A stretch of 40,983 nt of DNA. It comes from an uncultured Chloroflexota bacterium (GTDB lineage: Bacteria > Chloroflexota > Chloroflexia > Chloroflexales > Chloroflexaceae). The position numbers and the translations under genes were made by a program. Positions 10,036 through 19,020 of this stretch are shown in pieces. The notes under the pieces are model-generated. The model saw nothing but the letters and a program-made list of their open reading frames with translations. It ran no database searches and was not told the DNA's origin. The stretch lies in NCBI GenBank assembly GCA_903915775.1, contig CAIWUD010000158.1, positions 1 through 40,983 of the forward strand, written 5' to 3'. The stretch's first letter is position 1, and every line of letters starts with the position of its first letter.

Positions 10036-11628
10036 ATGACAACCTTTAGCGAACTTGGGCTTGGCGAGAAGATCCTGATCGCCCTACGCGAACTTGGCTA
10101 CGATGAGCCGACCCCTATTCAGGCTCAGGCCATCCCTGCCATGCTCGGCGGACGTGATCTGATCGCGCACGCCCAGACTGGAACCGGCAAAACTGCCGCC
10201 TTCGCCCTCCCCATCCTTACCCGCCTGAGCACGGAACTTGTGCCCCAGGTGCTCGTGCTAACCCCCACCCGCGAACTCGCCATGCAGGTGGCTGAAGCGA
10301 TTTTTCGTTATGGCAAGCACACTGCTGCACGGGCTATTCCCATCTACGGTGGTCAACCGATAGAGCGTCAGCTCCGTGCCCTTGCCCGCGGTGTACAGAT
10401 TGTGGTCGGCACCCCCGGCCGGATCATGGATCACATGCGGCGGGGAACGCTCAGCCTGGATGCGATCACCACCGTGGTGCTCGACGAAGCTGACGAGATG
10501 CTCGATATGGGCTTCGCTGAGGATATCGAGTATATTTTCCAGCAGACTCCCACGACACGACAGACCACCCTCTTCTCGGCAACCATGCCCACGGCGGTAT
10601 TCGATCTAGCCATGCGCTACACGCGCAACCCCCAGCACCTGAGCGTAGTTAGCGAACAGCTTACCGCACCACGTACCCGCCAGGTCTACTACGAGGTGAA
10701 TCCTCGCGAGAAGTTGGACGCCCTCTGTCGCGTCCTCGATGTGGAGACACCAAGCTCGGCCATGATCTTCTGCCGTACCCGTGCTGAGGCAGACCACCTC
10801 GGCGAGAGCTTGCAAGGTCGTGGCTACCTTGCAGAGGTGATCCATGGAGATTTGAGCCAGGCCATGCGTGAGCGCGTGATGAAGCGCTTTCGCGAAGGCC
10901 AGGCTGAGCTCCTGGTTGCGACGGATGTTGCTGCACGCGGCTTAGACATCCCTGATGTGACTCACGTCATCAACTACGACGTTCCAGGCGACCCAGAGAG
11001 TTACGTTCATCGTATTGGGCGAACTGGGCGCGCAGGGCGTGCTGGTCTAGCCATTTCACTCATTACCTCCCGTGAGCGCCGTCAACTTCAGATCATCGAG
11101 CGGGCCACACGCTCGCGCATTCAGCGTTTGAAATTGCCCTCACTGGCCGACATCGCCGCACGCCGACGCGAGGCATTCCGTGAGGCCCTGCGTGAGGTGC
11201 TTGAAGCAGGAGACCTCGATCCCTACGTGCTTATGGTTGAAGAGATGGCCGAGAATCACGAACTGGTCGACCTCGCCGCAGCTGCATTTAAGCTCCTGCT
11301 CAACGAGGTTGAACAGGAGGAGACCCTCGTTTCGGTTGAGGGAGATGGTGCCGGTGTTGAGCCCGGCATGACTCGTCTCTTCCTTGATGTGGGTCGCTCC
11401 AACCGTATCCGACCTGCCGATATTGTGGGCGCCATTGCCAACGAAGTCGGTATCCCGGGGAAACAGATTGGGGCTATTGACATCTACGATCGCTTCGCCT
11501 TCGTCGAGGTGCCCAACGACATGGCTCAGCGCGTTATGCGTGGTCTGATGAACGTTAGTCTACGTGGTAAACTGGTGAATGTCTCACTGGCCAAGCCAAC
11601 GGATCGGTCAGGGACTCCCAGTCGCTGA
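10036..11628 (+). CDS. DEAD/DEAH box ATP-dependent RNA helicase
   Basis: Q motif, AQTGTGKT, PTRELA, DEAD, SAT, HRIGRTGRAGR, and a C-terminal DbpA-like RNA-binding domain. Start moved from 9691 to ATG 10036 because the extension is repeat DNA. Confidence 0.94.
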   Translation: MTTFSELGLGEKILIALRELGYDEPTPIQAQAIPAMLGGRDLIAHAQTGTGKTAAFALPILTRLSTELVPQVLVLTPTRELAMQVAEAIFRYGKHTAARAIPIYGGQPIERQLRALARGVQIVVGTPGRIMDHMRRGTLSLDAITTVVLDEADEMLDMGFAEDIEYIFQQTPTTRQTTLFSATMPTAVFDLAMRYTRNPQHLSVVSEQLTAPRTRQVYYEVNPREKLDALCRVLDVETPSSAMIFCRTRAEADHLGESLQGRGYLAEVIHGDLSQAMRERVMKRFREGQAELLVATDVAARGLDIPDVTHVINYDVPGDPESYVHRIGRTGRAGRAGLAISLITSRERRQLQIIERATRSRIQRLKLPSLADIAARRREAFREALREVLEAGDLDPYVLMVEEMAENHELVDLAAAAFKLLLNEVEQEETLVSVEGDGAGVEPGMTRLFLDVGRSNRIRPADIVGAIANEVGIPGKQIGAIDIYDRFAFVEVPNDMAQRVMRGLMNVSLRGKLVNVSLAKPTDRSGTPSR

Positions 11629-11672
11629 CCATGGTAGGGATGCCTCAGACTCTTTTGAGCGTTCGGCAGGAG

Positions 11673-11729
11673 GTGTGGGTGGCGAAGCACTCCCTCCTCC
11701 CCCGACAGAGGGAGGGGCTTGCCCCACAC
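11673..11729. terminator. Long imperfect hairpin downstream of the helicase gene
   Basis: gtgtgggtggcgaagc...ctccctc...gagggag...gcttgccccacac folds end to end over 57 nt. Confidence 0.4.
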
Positions 11730-12004
11730 GGTATGCGGAGAGGTATTGAAATATGCCGGAAGTGACCAATTCGGCACTTGATCACCCATTCCGCTCATAC
11801 AGCTGTAACCATTTTGCGGTATGATGGAGGAGTGGATCTACTACCCGACGAGCCCGTACACCGCAGTACGCGTCGGACAGTACTCGATGGAGTCGCGCTG
11901 GACTGGATATCGGAGCGGATCAGTCACACGTTGCGTATGTATCGCCCGACCCCGGGGTAGGTATGGCCCCTGACTGAACTGATATCCACAGAAAGGACGC
12001 TACT

Positions 12005-12415
12005 GTGGTTGATATTGACCTGGAGGCCTTAAGCATCCCAGAACTAGAGCGCCTGCGTGACGCGGTGAACCAGCGACTATTACAACTGCGCTACAGCAAC
12101 CGCCACACCCTCCCAGAGCTCTTGCGTATGCTTGAGGAGCTCAAGGGGGTACTGAACGATCAGGGAAAGCAGTGGCGTTCGCTTGAACGCTGGCAGTGGA
12201 TGGATGGTCAAATTCGCTTCTGGCTCAATCCCACCGATCAAGTTCAGTATCAGTCTGGCTGGTACACGATTGATGAACTGCTGCAATGGTCTAGAGACAG
12301 CGGCCCGGTCATCGTCCGTGATGAGGAAGCGTTGGACGAAGGTGAGACCTGGACCCAGGTTGACGGGGTTCGTATTCGCTGGCTTCCTGACGGGACGATG
12401 CAGCGCGAGAGTTAA
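12005..12415 (+). CDS. Hypothetical protein, 136 aa
   Basis: Start preceded by AAAGGACGCTACT (SD-like); followed directly by a terminator-like inverted repeat; no family recognised. Confidence 0.65.
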   Translation: MVDIDLEALSIPELERLRDAVNQRLLQLRYSNRHTLPELLRMLEELKGVLNDQGKQWRSLERWQWMDGQIRFWLNPTDQVQYQSGWYTIDELLQWSRDSGPVIVRDEEALDEGETWTQVDGVRIRWLPDGTMQRES

Positions 12416-12460
12416 CACAACAACCCCACGGGGGTACTATCCCTCCGTGGGGTTGTTGTG
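12416..12460. terminator. Perfect 16-bp inverted repeat between convergent genes
   Basis: CACAACAACCCCACGG - 13 nt - CCGTGGGGTTGTTGTG, starting at the base after the stop codon. Confidence 0.75.
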
Positions 12461-12477
12461 GGATCGCCCTACGCTGA

Positions 12478-12819
12478 TCAGGGGCGTCGTTCGACCAGTA
12501 GGCAGATGGCGGTGCGCTCCTGATCGTCAATAGAGACTTCAAGGAACGAAGGCATGCATGTGATCGCGATGCCATCATCCTGGAGGTAGCTGTGTGCGAT
12601 CGCGATAGCCTTAACTGCCTGGTTAACCGCCCCTGCACCAACCGCCTGAATCGTTGCCGTGGCTCCACTCCGGATTACTCCGGCCACAGCCCCCGCAATG
12701 GCGGCTGGTCGTGAGCGCGATGCAACCTTGAGGAGGGTGTTAGCTGGTGCGACAAAGCGCTCGCGTGCCAGCCCCCCGTGGGTCTCCTCGACGGTCAGTG
12801 ATGGCTCCTGGTTGCTCAT
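12478..12819 (-). CDS. spoVS: Stage V sporulation protein S (SpoVS) family protein
   Basis: LKVASRSRPAAIAGAVAGVIRSGATATIQAVGAGAVNQAVKAIAIAHSYLQDDGIAITCMPSFLEVSIDDQERTAICLLVE matches the SpoVS family; start at ATG 12819 preceded by AAGGAG. Confidence 0.92.
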   Translation of the reverse strand: MSNQEPSLTVEETHGGLARERFVAPANTLLKVASRSRPAAIAGAVAGVIRSGATATIQAVGAGAVNQAVKAIAIAHSYLQDDGIAITCMPSFLEVSIDDQERTAICLLVERRP

Positions 12820-12930
12820 TCTGCTGCTCCTTGCGACTGAAGGTGCTCGAGTTCCATTTTGCAACTTCATCAGTGTACGCGCAAAGAGCCACTTGGTATG
12901 CCAGGGAAAACCTGACAAGCCATGCGCCTC

Positions 12931-13593
12931 CTACCGGGTGAGCTCCTGGAGTTGGGTGAGATCGGTGAGAATGATCGTATCATCCTCAACCCGAATCATC
13001 CCCGCCTCGCGCATATCCCCCAGGGCTTTGGTCACCGTCTCACGGTACGATCCGATCATCTCGGCGAGCTGCTGGTGCGTATAGCGCACAACAACCGGCT
13101 GGGTCTCTGCCTGCGGTGAGGGCAGTACCGTGAGATTGAGCAGTACGCTCGCCAGGCGCTGTGGTACGCTCTTGAAGGCAATATCGGCCAGTTTACGCTC
13201 CATCGCCCGTAAGCGCCGCCCCATTAACTCCATCAGAGTGATAGTCACCTGTGGATGGTGCTCGATGATCTGCTGCAATCTGGTGCGGGCAATCGTACCA
13301 ATCTCGCACTCACTCATCGTCTCGGCAAAGGTGTCGTAGCGACCTGGTCCCACAAGCGCCATCTCACCAAAGATCGCCAACGGCTCAAGCAGCATGAGCG
13401 TGAGTATACGCCCTTCAGCCGAGAGTTTGTAGACGCGCACACGGCCCACACGCAAGAGGAAGATCTGCTCACCATGGTCATGGGGTGCAAACAGAATCTG
13501 CCCCGAGCTATAGCTCTGATAGGCGAGCGACTGCTCAATCTCAGCTCGCGTGGTCTGATCAAGCTCGCCGAAGATATCCACGCTGCGATTCAT
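12931..13593 (-). CDS. Crp/Fnr family transcriptional regulator
   Basis: N-terminal cNMP-binding fold (SSGQILFAPHDHGEQIFLLRVGRVRVYKLS) and C-terminal winged helix (YTHQQLAEMIGSYRETVTKALGDMREAGMI). Confidence 0.93.
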   Translation of the reverse strand: MNRSVDIFGELDQTTRAEIEQSLAYQSYSSGQILFAPHDHGEQIFLLRVGRVRVYKLSAEGRILTLMLLEPLAIFGEMALVGPGRYDTFAETMSECEIGTIARTRLQQIIEHHPQVTITLMELMGRRLRAMERKLADIAFKSVPQRLASVLLNLTVLPSPQAETQPVVVRYTHQQLAEMIGSYRETVTKALGDMREAGMIRVEDDTIILTDLTQLQELTR

Positions 13594-13627
13594 GAGGCCG
13601 CCTTACGAGCTTGGTACGCTCACTCAG

Positions 13628-14401
13628 TTACGCACCCTGTCGGATAAACCGTGTTCCACCGGTGTGAAAACCAGCCAGATTGGTGATACGCGCCGAATAC
13701 GCACCAGCAGCGAGTGCCTGTAGAGCAGCACGGACCTTGGGTACCATACCGCCACTAATCGCACCACGCGCAATGGCTGCATCGGTTGCCGCCACATCGA
13801 GTTCGGGAACTACCTGATCGTTGAGAATGACGCCAGACACATTACTGATAAAGAGCAGTTCGGCACCTTCGAGGGCTGCAGCAATTGCCTGGGCGACCAT
13901 ATCCGCATTGATGTTATAGCTTAGTCCGTCTTCCAAACCTAGGGCTACAGGGGCAAAAACCGGTAACCAACCCTGGTTCAGCATGGCTCGTATCGCCAGC
14001 TGATCAACGTCGGTGACGATACCGACCCTGCCGAGATCGGCCCCATTCGGGCGGTAGGGGTGGCAGCGTAGGAGGGCAAGATCGATCCCACTAAGACCGA
14101 TTGCACGTACCCCAGCAGCAAGCAGGCGTGCCACCACACGCTTGTTAATCGTTCCACAGACTACTTGCTGCATGATTGCCATAGCCTCAGGTGAGGTAAC
14201 CCGCAAACCTTCAATGAAGCTGACAGGTAGCTGCTCGCGATCAAGTGCGGCACTAATCTCACGCCCGCCGCCGTGAACCAGCACGATTGGCCCAGCGAAC
14301 GCCGCCACGGCACTACTAAGCCCAGCCAGAAAGGTTGGGTCGTCAATCTCGTTCCCACCTACTTTAACCACCGTTATGCGCTGCACAGTAACCCCATACA
14401 A
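13628..14401 (-). CDS. argB: Acetylglutamate kinase
   Basis: VVKVGGNEIDD, VLVHGGGREISAAL, GLSGIDLALL, NINADMVAQAIAAALEGAELLFISNVSGV, GGMVPKVRAALQAL. Confidence 0.9.
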   Translation of the reverse strand: MYGVTVQRITVVKVGGNEIDDPTFLAGLSSAVAAFAGPIVLVHGGGREISAALDREQLPVSFIEGLRVTSPEAMAIMQQVVCGTINKRVVARLLAAGVRAIGLSGIDLALLRCHPYRPNGADLGRVGIVTDVDQLAIRAMLNQGWLPVFAPVALGLEDGLSYNINADMVAQAIAAALEGAELLFISNVSGVILNDQVVPELDVAATDAAIARGAISGGMVPKVRAALQALAAGAYSARITNLAGFHTGGTRFIRQGA

Positions 14402-14406
14402 TTACG

Positions 14407-14500
14407 GGAAGCATCGAGGGCAAAGCCCTCCGCAAAAGTTCTAAGCCAACCGCGCGACCGTCAAACGGTCACACTGGCGCAGCCAACATTGAGCTAAGCC
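14407..14500. repeat. Dispersed intergenic repeat copy
   Basis: cgagggcaaagccctccgcaaaagttctaagcca...actggcgcagccaacattgagc matches the family consensus. Confidence 0.75.
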
Positions 14501-16351
14501 TCAACGCTCAAGCTTATACGGAACACTGACCACCGTCTGCCCCTTCCGAAACATCAGCGCAGTACGGAGAAGGAGGCCAGTCTGATTGTGGAGCAGGTGC
14601 TCCCACCATCGTGACGGAATGAACTCAGGGAGTACGATGAGGAGATGGTCATCACGGTAGTGGCCTTCCATCTCATCGATATACTTGAGCAGGGGCGTGA
14701 TGAGCGAGCGGTAGGGCGACTCGAGGATGACGAGCGGCACATTACAGCCCCATTCGCGCCAGCGTGTGTGCATCCTCTCGGCATGCTCCGGCTCCAGGTT
14801 CACGTAGACTGCGGTAACATTATCGGGGGCTAGTGATTTAGCCAGTTCAAGCGCCGGTAGCGTGCCCTTGTGGATGCCACTGACGAGCACAATCGCCGTC
14901 AGACGGCGCACCGATCGTGGTCGTACAGCCGTCGTGAGCGAGAGTTGGTCGGCAACACGCTGGTAGTGGCGATGGATCGTCTGGAAACTGATCACCAGGA
15001 TCGGAATCAGCATCAGGACGAGCCATGCACCATGGGTGAACTTTGTCACACCCAAAACCACCATTACGGTCGCCGTGAGCATTGCGCCCGTACCACTAAT
15101 CAGAATGCTGCGCTGCCAACCCGGAGATTGGAGCCGTAGGTGGCGGCGGACCATGCCTGTCTGTGAGATGGTGAAGGAGATGAAGACCCCAACCGCATAG
15201 AGGGGGAGGAGGGCGATCTCATTGGCCTGGAAGATTACCACGAGGAGAGCCGAGCAGAGACCAAGCACGAGGATTCCGTTTGAGAAGACGAGCCGATCGC
15301 CACGTGAGGCAAACTGGCGTGGCAGAAAGCGATCCCGCGAGAGGAATGAAGCGAGCCGCGGAAAGTCGGCGAAGGCAGTGTTTGCCGCAAGTACCAGGAT
15401 CAGTGCCGTAGCGATCTGGATGAAGGTGTAGGCCGGACCAACCCCAAAGACGGTGCGCGCCACCTGGGAAATGATCGTCTCATGGGTGAGCTCATTCGGC
15501 ACCGCACCATGCAGGTGAGCCAGGTAGGTGATGCCGATGAACATCGTCACCAGAATGATCACCATCGTGGTGAGCGTTGCAGCGGCGTTCTTCGCTTCAG
15601 GTGGTCTGAATGCTTGGACACCATCACTGATCGCCTCTATTCCGGTGAGTGCAGTGCAACCGGCCGCAAAGGCGCGGAGCAGGAGCCAGAGCCCAATCGC
15701 CTGACTGGCATGAATCTCTGGCGGGATTGGGTGCACCACCGGCTCGGCACCAAACATAGCGTCACGGATCAGGGCAAAGGTGATCATCGCCAAGATACTG
15801 GTGATGAAGGCGTAGGTGGGAATAGCAAAGATCGCACCGCTCTCTTTGGTTCCCCGTAAGTTGGCCAGGCTGACAATGGCAATACAGACGAGTGCCAGTG
15901 GTACAGCCAGATGACGGAGTTCGGGGTAGCCCCATGTGCCGGCCAGTGAAGTGATGGCGGCCACGCCTGCGGAGATACTGACCGCGACCGTCAAGACGTA
16001 GTCGATCAGTAACGCCCCCGCCGCTACCAGCGCAGGCAGTTCGCCCAGGTTCTCGCGTGCAACCGTGTAAGCCCCCCCGCCCTGCGGGTAAGCATGAATC
16101 GTCTGCCGGTATGAGATACCCACCATGACCAGGAGGATCGCGACGGCGGCGCCAATGATCAGCGAGTTACTCAGTGCAGCAATACCACCGAGAATGAGTA
16201 CCGCAAGGATGGCCTCAGTAGCGTAAGCGACCGATGAGAGTGCATCTGAAGAGAAGACCGCCAGGGCCGTAAAGCGACTGAGCCGCTCCTCATGCTGCTG
16301 CTCGGTCGCAATAGGCTTTCCGATCAGCAGACGTTTGAACGATGAGGCCAT
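14501..16351 (-). CDS. KimA-like APC-superfamily potassium permease
   Basis: Strong recalled similarity to B. subtilis KimA/YdaO: RLLIGKPI, FSSDALSSVAYATEAIL, YRQTIHAYPQGGGAYTVARENLGE, LLIDYVLTVAVSISAGVAAITS, SRDRFLPRQFASRGDRLVFSNGIL, and C-terminal PYRSLITPLLKYID...FIPSRWWEHLLHNQTGLLLRTALMFRKG. Confidence 0.88.
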   Translation of the reverse strand: MASSFKRLLIGKPIATEQQHEERLSRFTALAVFSSDALSSVAYATEAILAVLILGGIAALSNSLIIGAAVAILLVMVGISYRQTIHAYPQGGGAYTVARENLGELPALVAAGALLIDYVLTVAVSISAGVAAITSLAGTWGYPELRHLAVPLALVCIAIVSLANLRGTKESGAIFAIPTYAFITSILAMITFALIRDAMFGAEPVVHPIPPEIHASQAIGLWLLLRAFAAGCTALTGIEAISDGVQAFRPPEAKNAAATLTTMVIILVTMFIGITYLAHLHGAVPNELTHETIISQVARTVFGVGPAYTFIQIATALILVLAANTAFADFPRLASFLSRDRFLPRQFASRGDRLVFSNGILVLGLCSALLVVIFQANEIALLPLYAVGVFISFTISQTGMVRRHLRLQSPGWQRSILISGTGAMLTATVMVVLGVTKFTHGAWLVLMLIPILVISFQTIHRHYQRVADQLSLTTAVRPRSVRRLTAIVLVSGIHKGTLPALELAKSLAPDNVTAVYVNLEPEHAERMHTRWREWGCNVPLVILESPYRSLITPLLKYIDEMEGHYRDDHLLIVLPEFIPSRWWEHLLHNQTGLLLRTALMFRKGQTVVSVPYKLER

Positions 16352-16372
16352 ACATGTCCTCTGAGCCTACAG

Positions 16373-16407
16373 AAAAACCACTGACGCAGGAGGAAGCATC
16401 AGCGGTT
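16373..16407 (-). terminator. Intrinsic terminator in the leader of the KimA-like gene
   Basis: Minus strand AACCGCTGATGC-TTCCTCCT-GCGTCAGTGGTTTTT: 12 bp stem (2 G:U), U tract, ending about 22 nt upstream of the start codon. Confidence 0.75.
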
Positions 16408-16459
16408 CACAGGAGAGTATCTGATGGATGCGTGGGTCCATGCCTGATCCACGTTGCAG

Positions 16460-16488
16460 ATCCTAGCACTGTTACCACCTACTGTCAA
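16460..16488 (-). promoter_or_regulatory. Sigma70-type promoter of the KimA-like gene
   Basis: Minus strand TTGACA - 17 nt - TAGGAT, giving a leader of roughly 100 nt. Confidence 0.7.
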
Positions 16489-16562
16489 TATCGACTCTGG
16501 TAGCACTTCCTGCAGCCACGGTGAAGTTTTCCTCTATTATAGGTGTTTGGGATGGTTCTCTA

Positions 16563-16700
16563 TTGGCTACGCCAGCTTGACCGTCTGGCGGTAGCAAGGC
16601 TGGGTTAGACTCTTTCGCGGAGGGCTGCGCCCTCCGCACCTCCCGCACCAAAGCTGGGTTAGACTCTTTCGCGGAGGGCTGCGCCCTCCGCACCTCCCGT
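16563..16700. repeat. Dispersed intergenic repeat copy with internal 54-bp tandem duplication
   Basis: gctgggttagactctttcgcggagggctgcgccctccgcacctcccg occurs at 16599 and again at 16653. Confidence 0.92.
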
Positions 16701-16722
16701 ACATCAGTGAAGGAAAGCAACC

Positions 16723-17940
16723 GTGAATCAGCAACCCGAACCACCCTCCTGGCACCTGGAGACCAAACTGGTCCATGCTGGCGAGCGCACCACTACACCA
16801 AAGGCCACACCAACGACCACGCCGATCTATACGACGACGACCTACCTCTACCCGAGTCTGGCCGATCTCGATGCGGCGTTTGCCACTGGTGAGGGGTACC
16901 TCTACACACGGTATGGCAATCCGACTGTCACTGCACTTGAGCAAGCAATCACCATAGCTGAAGCGGGACGAGGTGCAGTTGCCTACGGCTCGGGGATGGC
17001 CGCCCTCCATGGGGCACTGCTGGCCGCAGCAACACCACGTGGCGAAACCGCACCTCGTCCGGGTCTGATCCTCGCTGCCCGTGATCTCTACGGCTCAACC
17101 ATGGTGCTCCTCGAAGAGCTCTTCGCCGCTCGTGGTACCCCGGTCGTCTATGCCGATCTCTGTGACCCGGATGCGGCTGCCGAGGCCATTGCCACGCACA
17201 AACCAGCACTCCTCCTCGTTGAGACCCTCTCCAACCCGCTGCTACGGGTGGCGCATGTGGCCGAGCTTGCCGCGCACTGCCGTGCGGTCGGTGCTCGCCT
17301 CGTTGTCGACGGAACGCTCACGACGCCGATTCTGCTGCGCCCACTCAGCCTTGGTGCCGATCTCGTCGTGCATAGTGCAACGAAATATCTGGGTGGTCAC
17401 GGTGATGTCGCTGGTGGGCTCGTGGTCGCACGGAGTAGTCTTCTTCTGGCCAATCTGGTGCGTCAGTCCCGTCTGCTTGGCGCAAGCCTCGGCCCCTTTG
17501 AAGCCCAGCAGATCCTGCGTGGCATGAAGACCCTCGCCCTACGTATGGAGCGTCAGTGTGCGAATGCGCACCGTATCGCTCATTTTCTGGCAGAGCACGC
17601 CGCGATCAGCACCGTCTACTACCCCGGCCTCGCTACACATCCGGGCCACGCCCAGGCGCAGCAGAGCTTCGGTACACACGCTGGTGCACTGGTAAGTTGC
17701 GAACTGCGTGGTGGCCCATCGGCTGTCGCACCGTTCGTTGATGCCCTACGCCTCTTCCTGCCAGCTACCACCCTCGGCGATATCTACAGCCTCGTGAGCG
17801 TACCGGCTCTTGCTTCACACCGCGAACTTACGCCGCTCCAACGTGCTGAGCGTGGGATCAGCGACTCACTCGTGCGCCTCTCGATCGGGATTGAAGCCGC
17901 TGAAGATCTGATCGCCGATCTCGCTCAGGCGCTGGCATGA
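16723..17940 (+). CDS. PLP-dependent trans-sulfuration enzyme (cystathionine gamma-synthase / O-acetylhomoserine sulfhydrylase family)
   Basis: ETKLVHAGERTT, YLYTRYGNPTVTALE, GSGMAALHGALLA, DLVVHSATKYLGGHGDVAGG (PLP lysine), SVPALASH, LVRLSIGIE. Confidence 0.92.
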   Translation: MNQQPEPPSWHLETKLVHAGERTTTPKATPTTTPIYTTTTYLYPSLADLDAAFATGEGYLYTRYGNPTVTALEQAITIAEAGRGAVAYGSGMAALHGALLAAATPRGETAPRPGLILAARDLYGSTMVLLEELFAARGTPVVYADLCDPDAAAEAIATHKPALLLVETLSNPLLRVAHVAELAAHCRAVGARLVVDGTLTTPILLRPLSLGADLVVHSATKYLGGHGDVAGGLVVARSSLLLANLVRQSRLLGASLGPFEAQQILRGMKTLALRMERQCANAHRIAHFLAEHAAISTVYYPGLATHPGHAQAQQSFGTHAGALVSCELRGGPSAVAPFVDALRLFLPATTLGDIYSLVSVPALASHRELTPLQRAERGISDSLVRLSIGIEAAEDLIADLAQALA

Positions 17941-17976
17941 GTGAGATCGGCGCTGTCGGAAGGCGCAGCCAACTTC

Positions 17977-19020
17977 TCATCCGAGATAACCGAGGGAGAC
18001 GGCCAGGGAACCGAGGCCCAATAGCAGCCCCAAGCCACATGCATCGGTTGCAGTGGTGACCAGCAGTGAGGAGGCCAGGGCCGGATCAATCTTGAGCGCC
18101 TTGAAGAGGAGCGGGAAAACGACCCCAGCGAGAGCTGCAAGCACCAAGTTACCGAGCATCGCCAGACCAACCACCAGCCCGAGGGCCCAACTCCCTTGCC
18201 AGAGGAAGCCAATCAGACCAGCCAGGAGCCCAATGATCAACCCATTCCCAACCCCGATCAGGAGTTCGCGCAGCAGGGTGTGACGTGTAGTAGCGAAACT
18301 GACCGTACCCAGGGCGAGTGAGCGTACCATGAAGGTCAGTGTCTGTCTCCCAGCGCTACTACCCTGGTTGGCAACCATCGGCATGAAGGCTGCGAGTATG
18401 GCTACCTGAGCAAGCACCGCCTGAAAAGAGCTTGCCACGATCGCTACGAGTAGCGCCGGTAGCAGCCCAATGGCAAGCCAGACGATGCGATCACGGAGCG
18501 TGCGACTGATCGGTCGGCTGAGATCCTCAGTTCGACTAATACCCGCTAGGTGGAACATATCCTCCGTCGCCTCGTCCTGCACACTCTCCAGGAGCTCTGT
18601 CGCATGGAGGCTGCCCACCAGACGCCCCTCCGCATCAAGCACGGGGAGGGCAATAAACCCCGACTCGGCGAGCAGGTGAGCCTGCTTTTCAGGCTCCATA
18701 CCGGCGGGTAAGCTCACCACCTCACGGCTCATCAACGTATCAATCCGCGTCTCGGGGCGCGCAGTAACGATCTGACGCAGGCTGAGCACACCGACCAGGT
18801 GATCCTCGGGGTCGGTGACAAAGAGATAGTAGACGCTCTCATCACCAGGACGCATCATGCGCAGGGCATCGATCACGCTCTGCGTAGTGGCATGTTGAGG
18901 AAAACTTAGGGCAGGCGCGTAAGCGAGCCGTGCGTTGGCCAGGGCTGCGCGATGGTAGCGGGGGCGGATATCTGCATGGCGTAGGAGATCGCGGCCGGGG
19001 GCGGTGTGGATCGCGTTCAT
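17977..19020 (-). CDS. MgtE/SLC41-type divalent cation transporter with CBS domains, short form
   Basis: Two CBS repeats, then PMVANQGSSAGRQTLTFMVRSLALG and TTATDACGLGLLLGLGSLA typical of the MgtE membrane domain; start set at ATG 19020 after AGGAGG. Confidence 0.85.
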   Translation of the reverse strand: MNAIHTAPGRDLLRHADIRPRYHRAALANARLAYAPALSFPQHATTQSVIDALRMMRPGDESVYYLFVTDPEDHLVGVLSLRQIVTARPETRIDTLMSREVVSLPAGMEPEKQAHLLAESGFIALPVLDAEGRLVGSLHATELLESVQDEATEDMFHLAGISRTEDLSRPISRTLRDRIVWLAIGLLPALLVAIVASSFQAVLAQVAILAAFMPMVANQGSSAGRQTLTFMVRSLALGTVSFATTRHTLLRELLIGVGNGLIIGLLAGLIGFLWQGSWALGLVVGLAMLGNLVLAALAGVVFPLLFKALKIDPALASSLLVTTATDACGLGLLLGLGSLAVSLGYLG

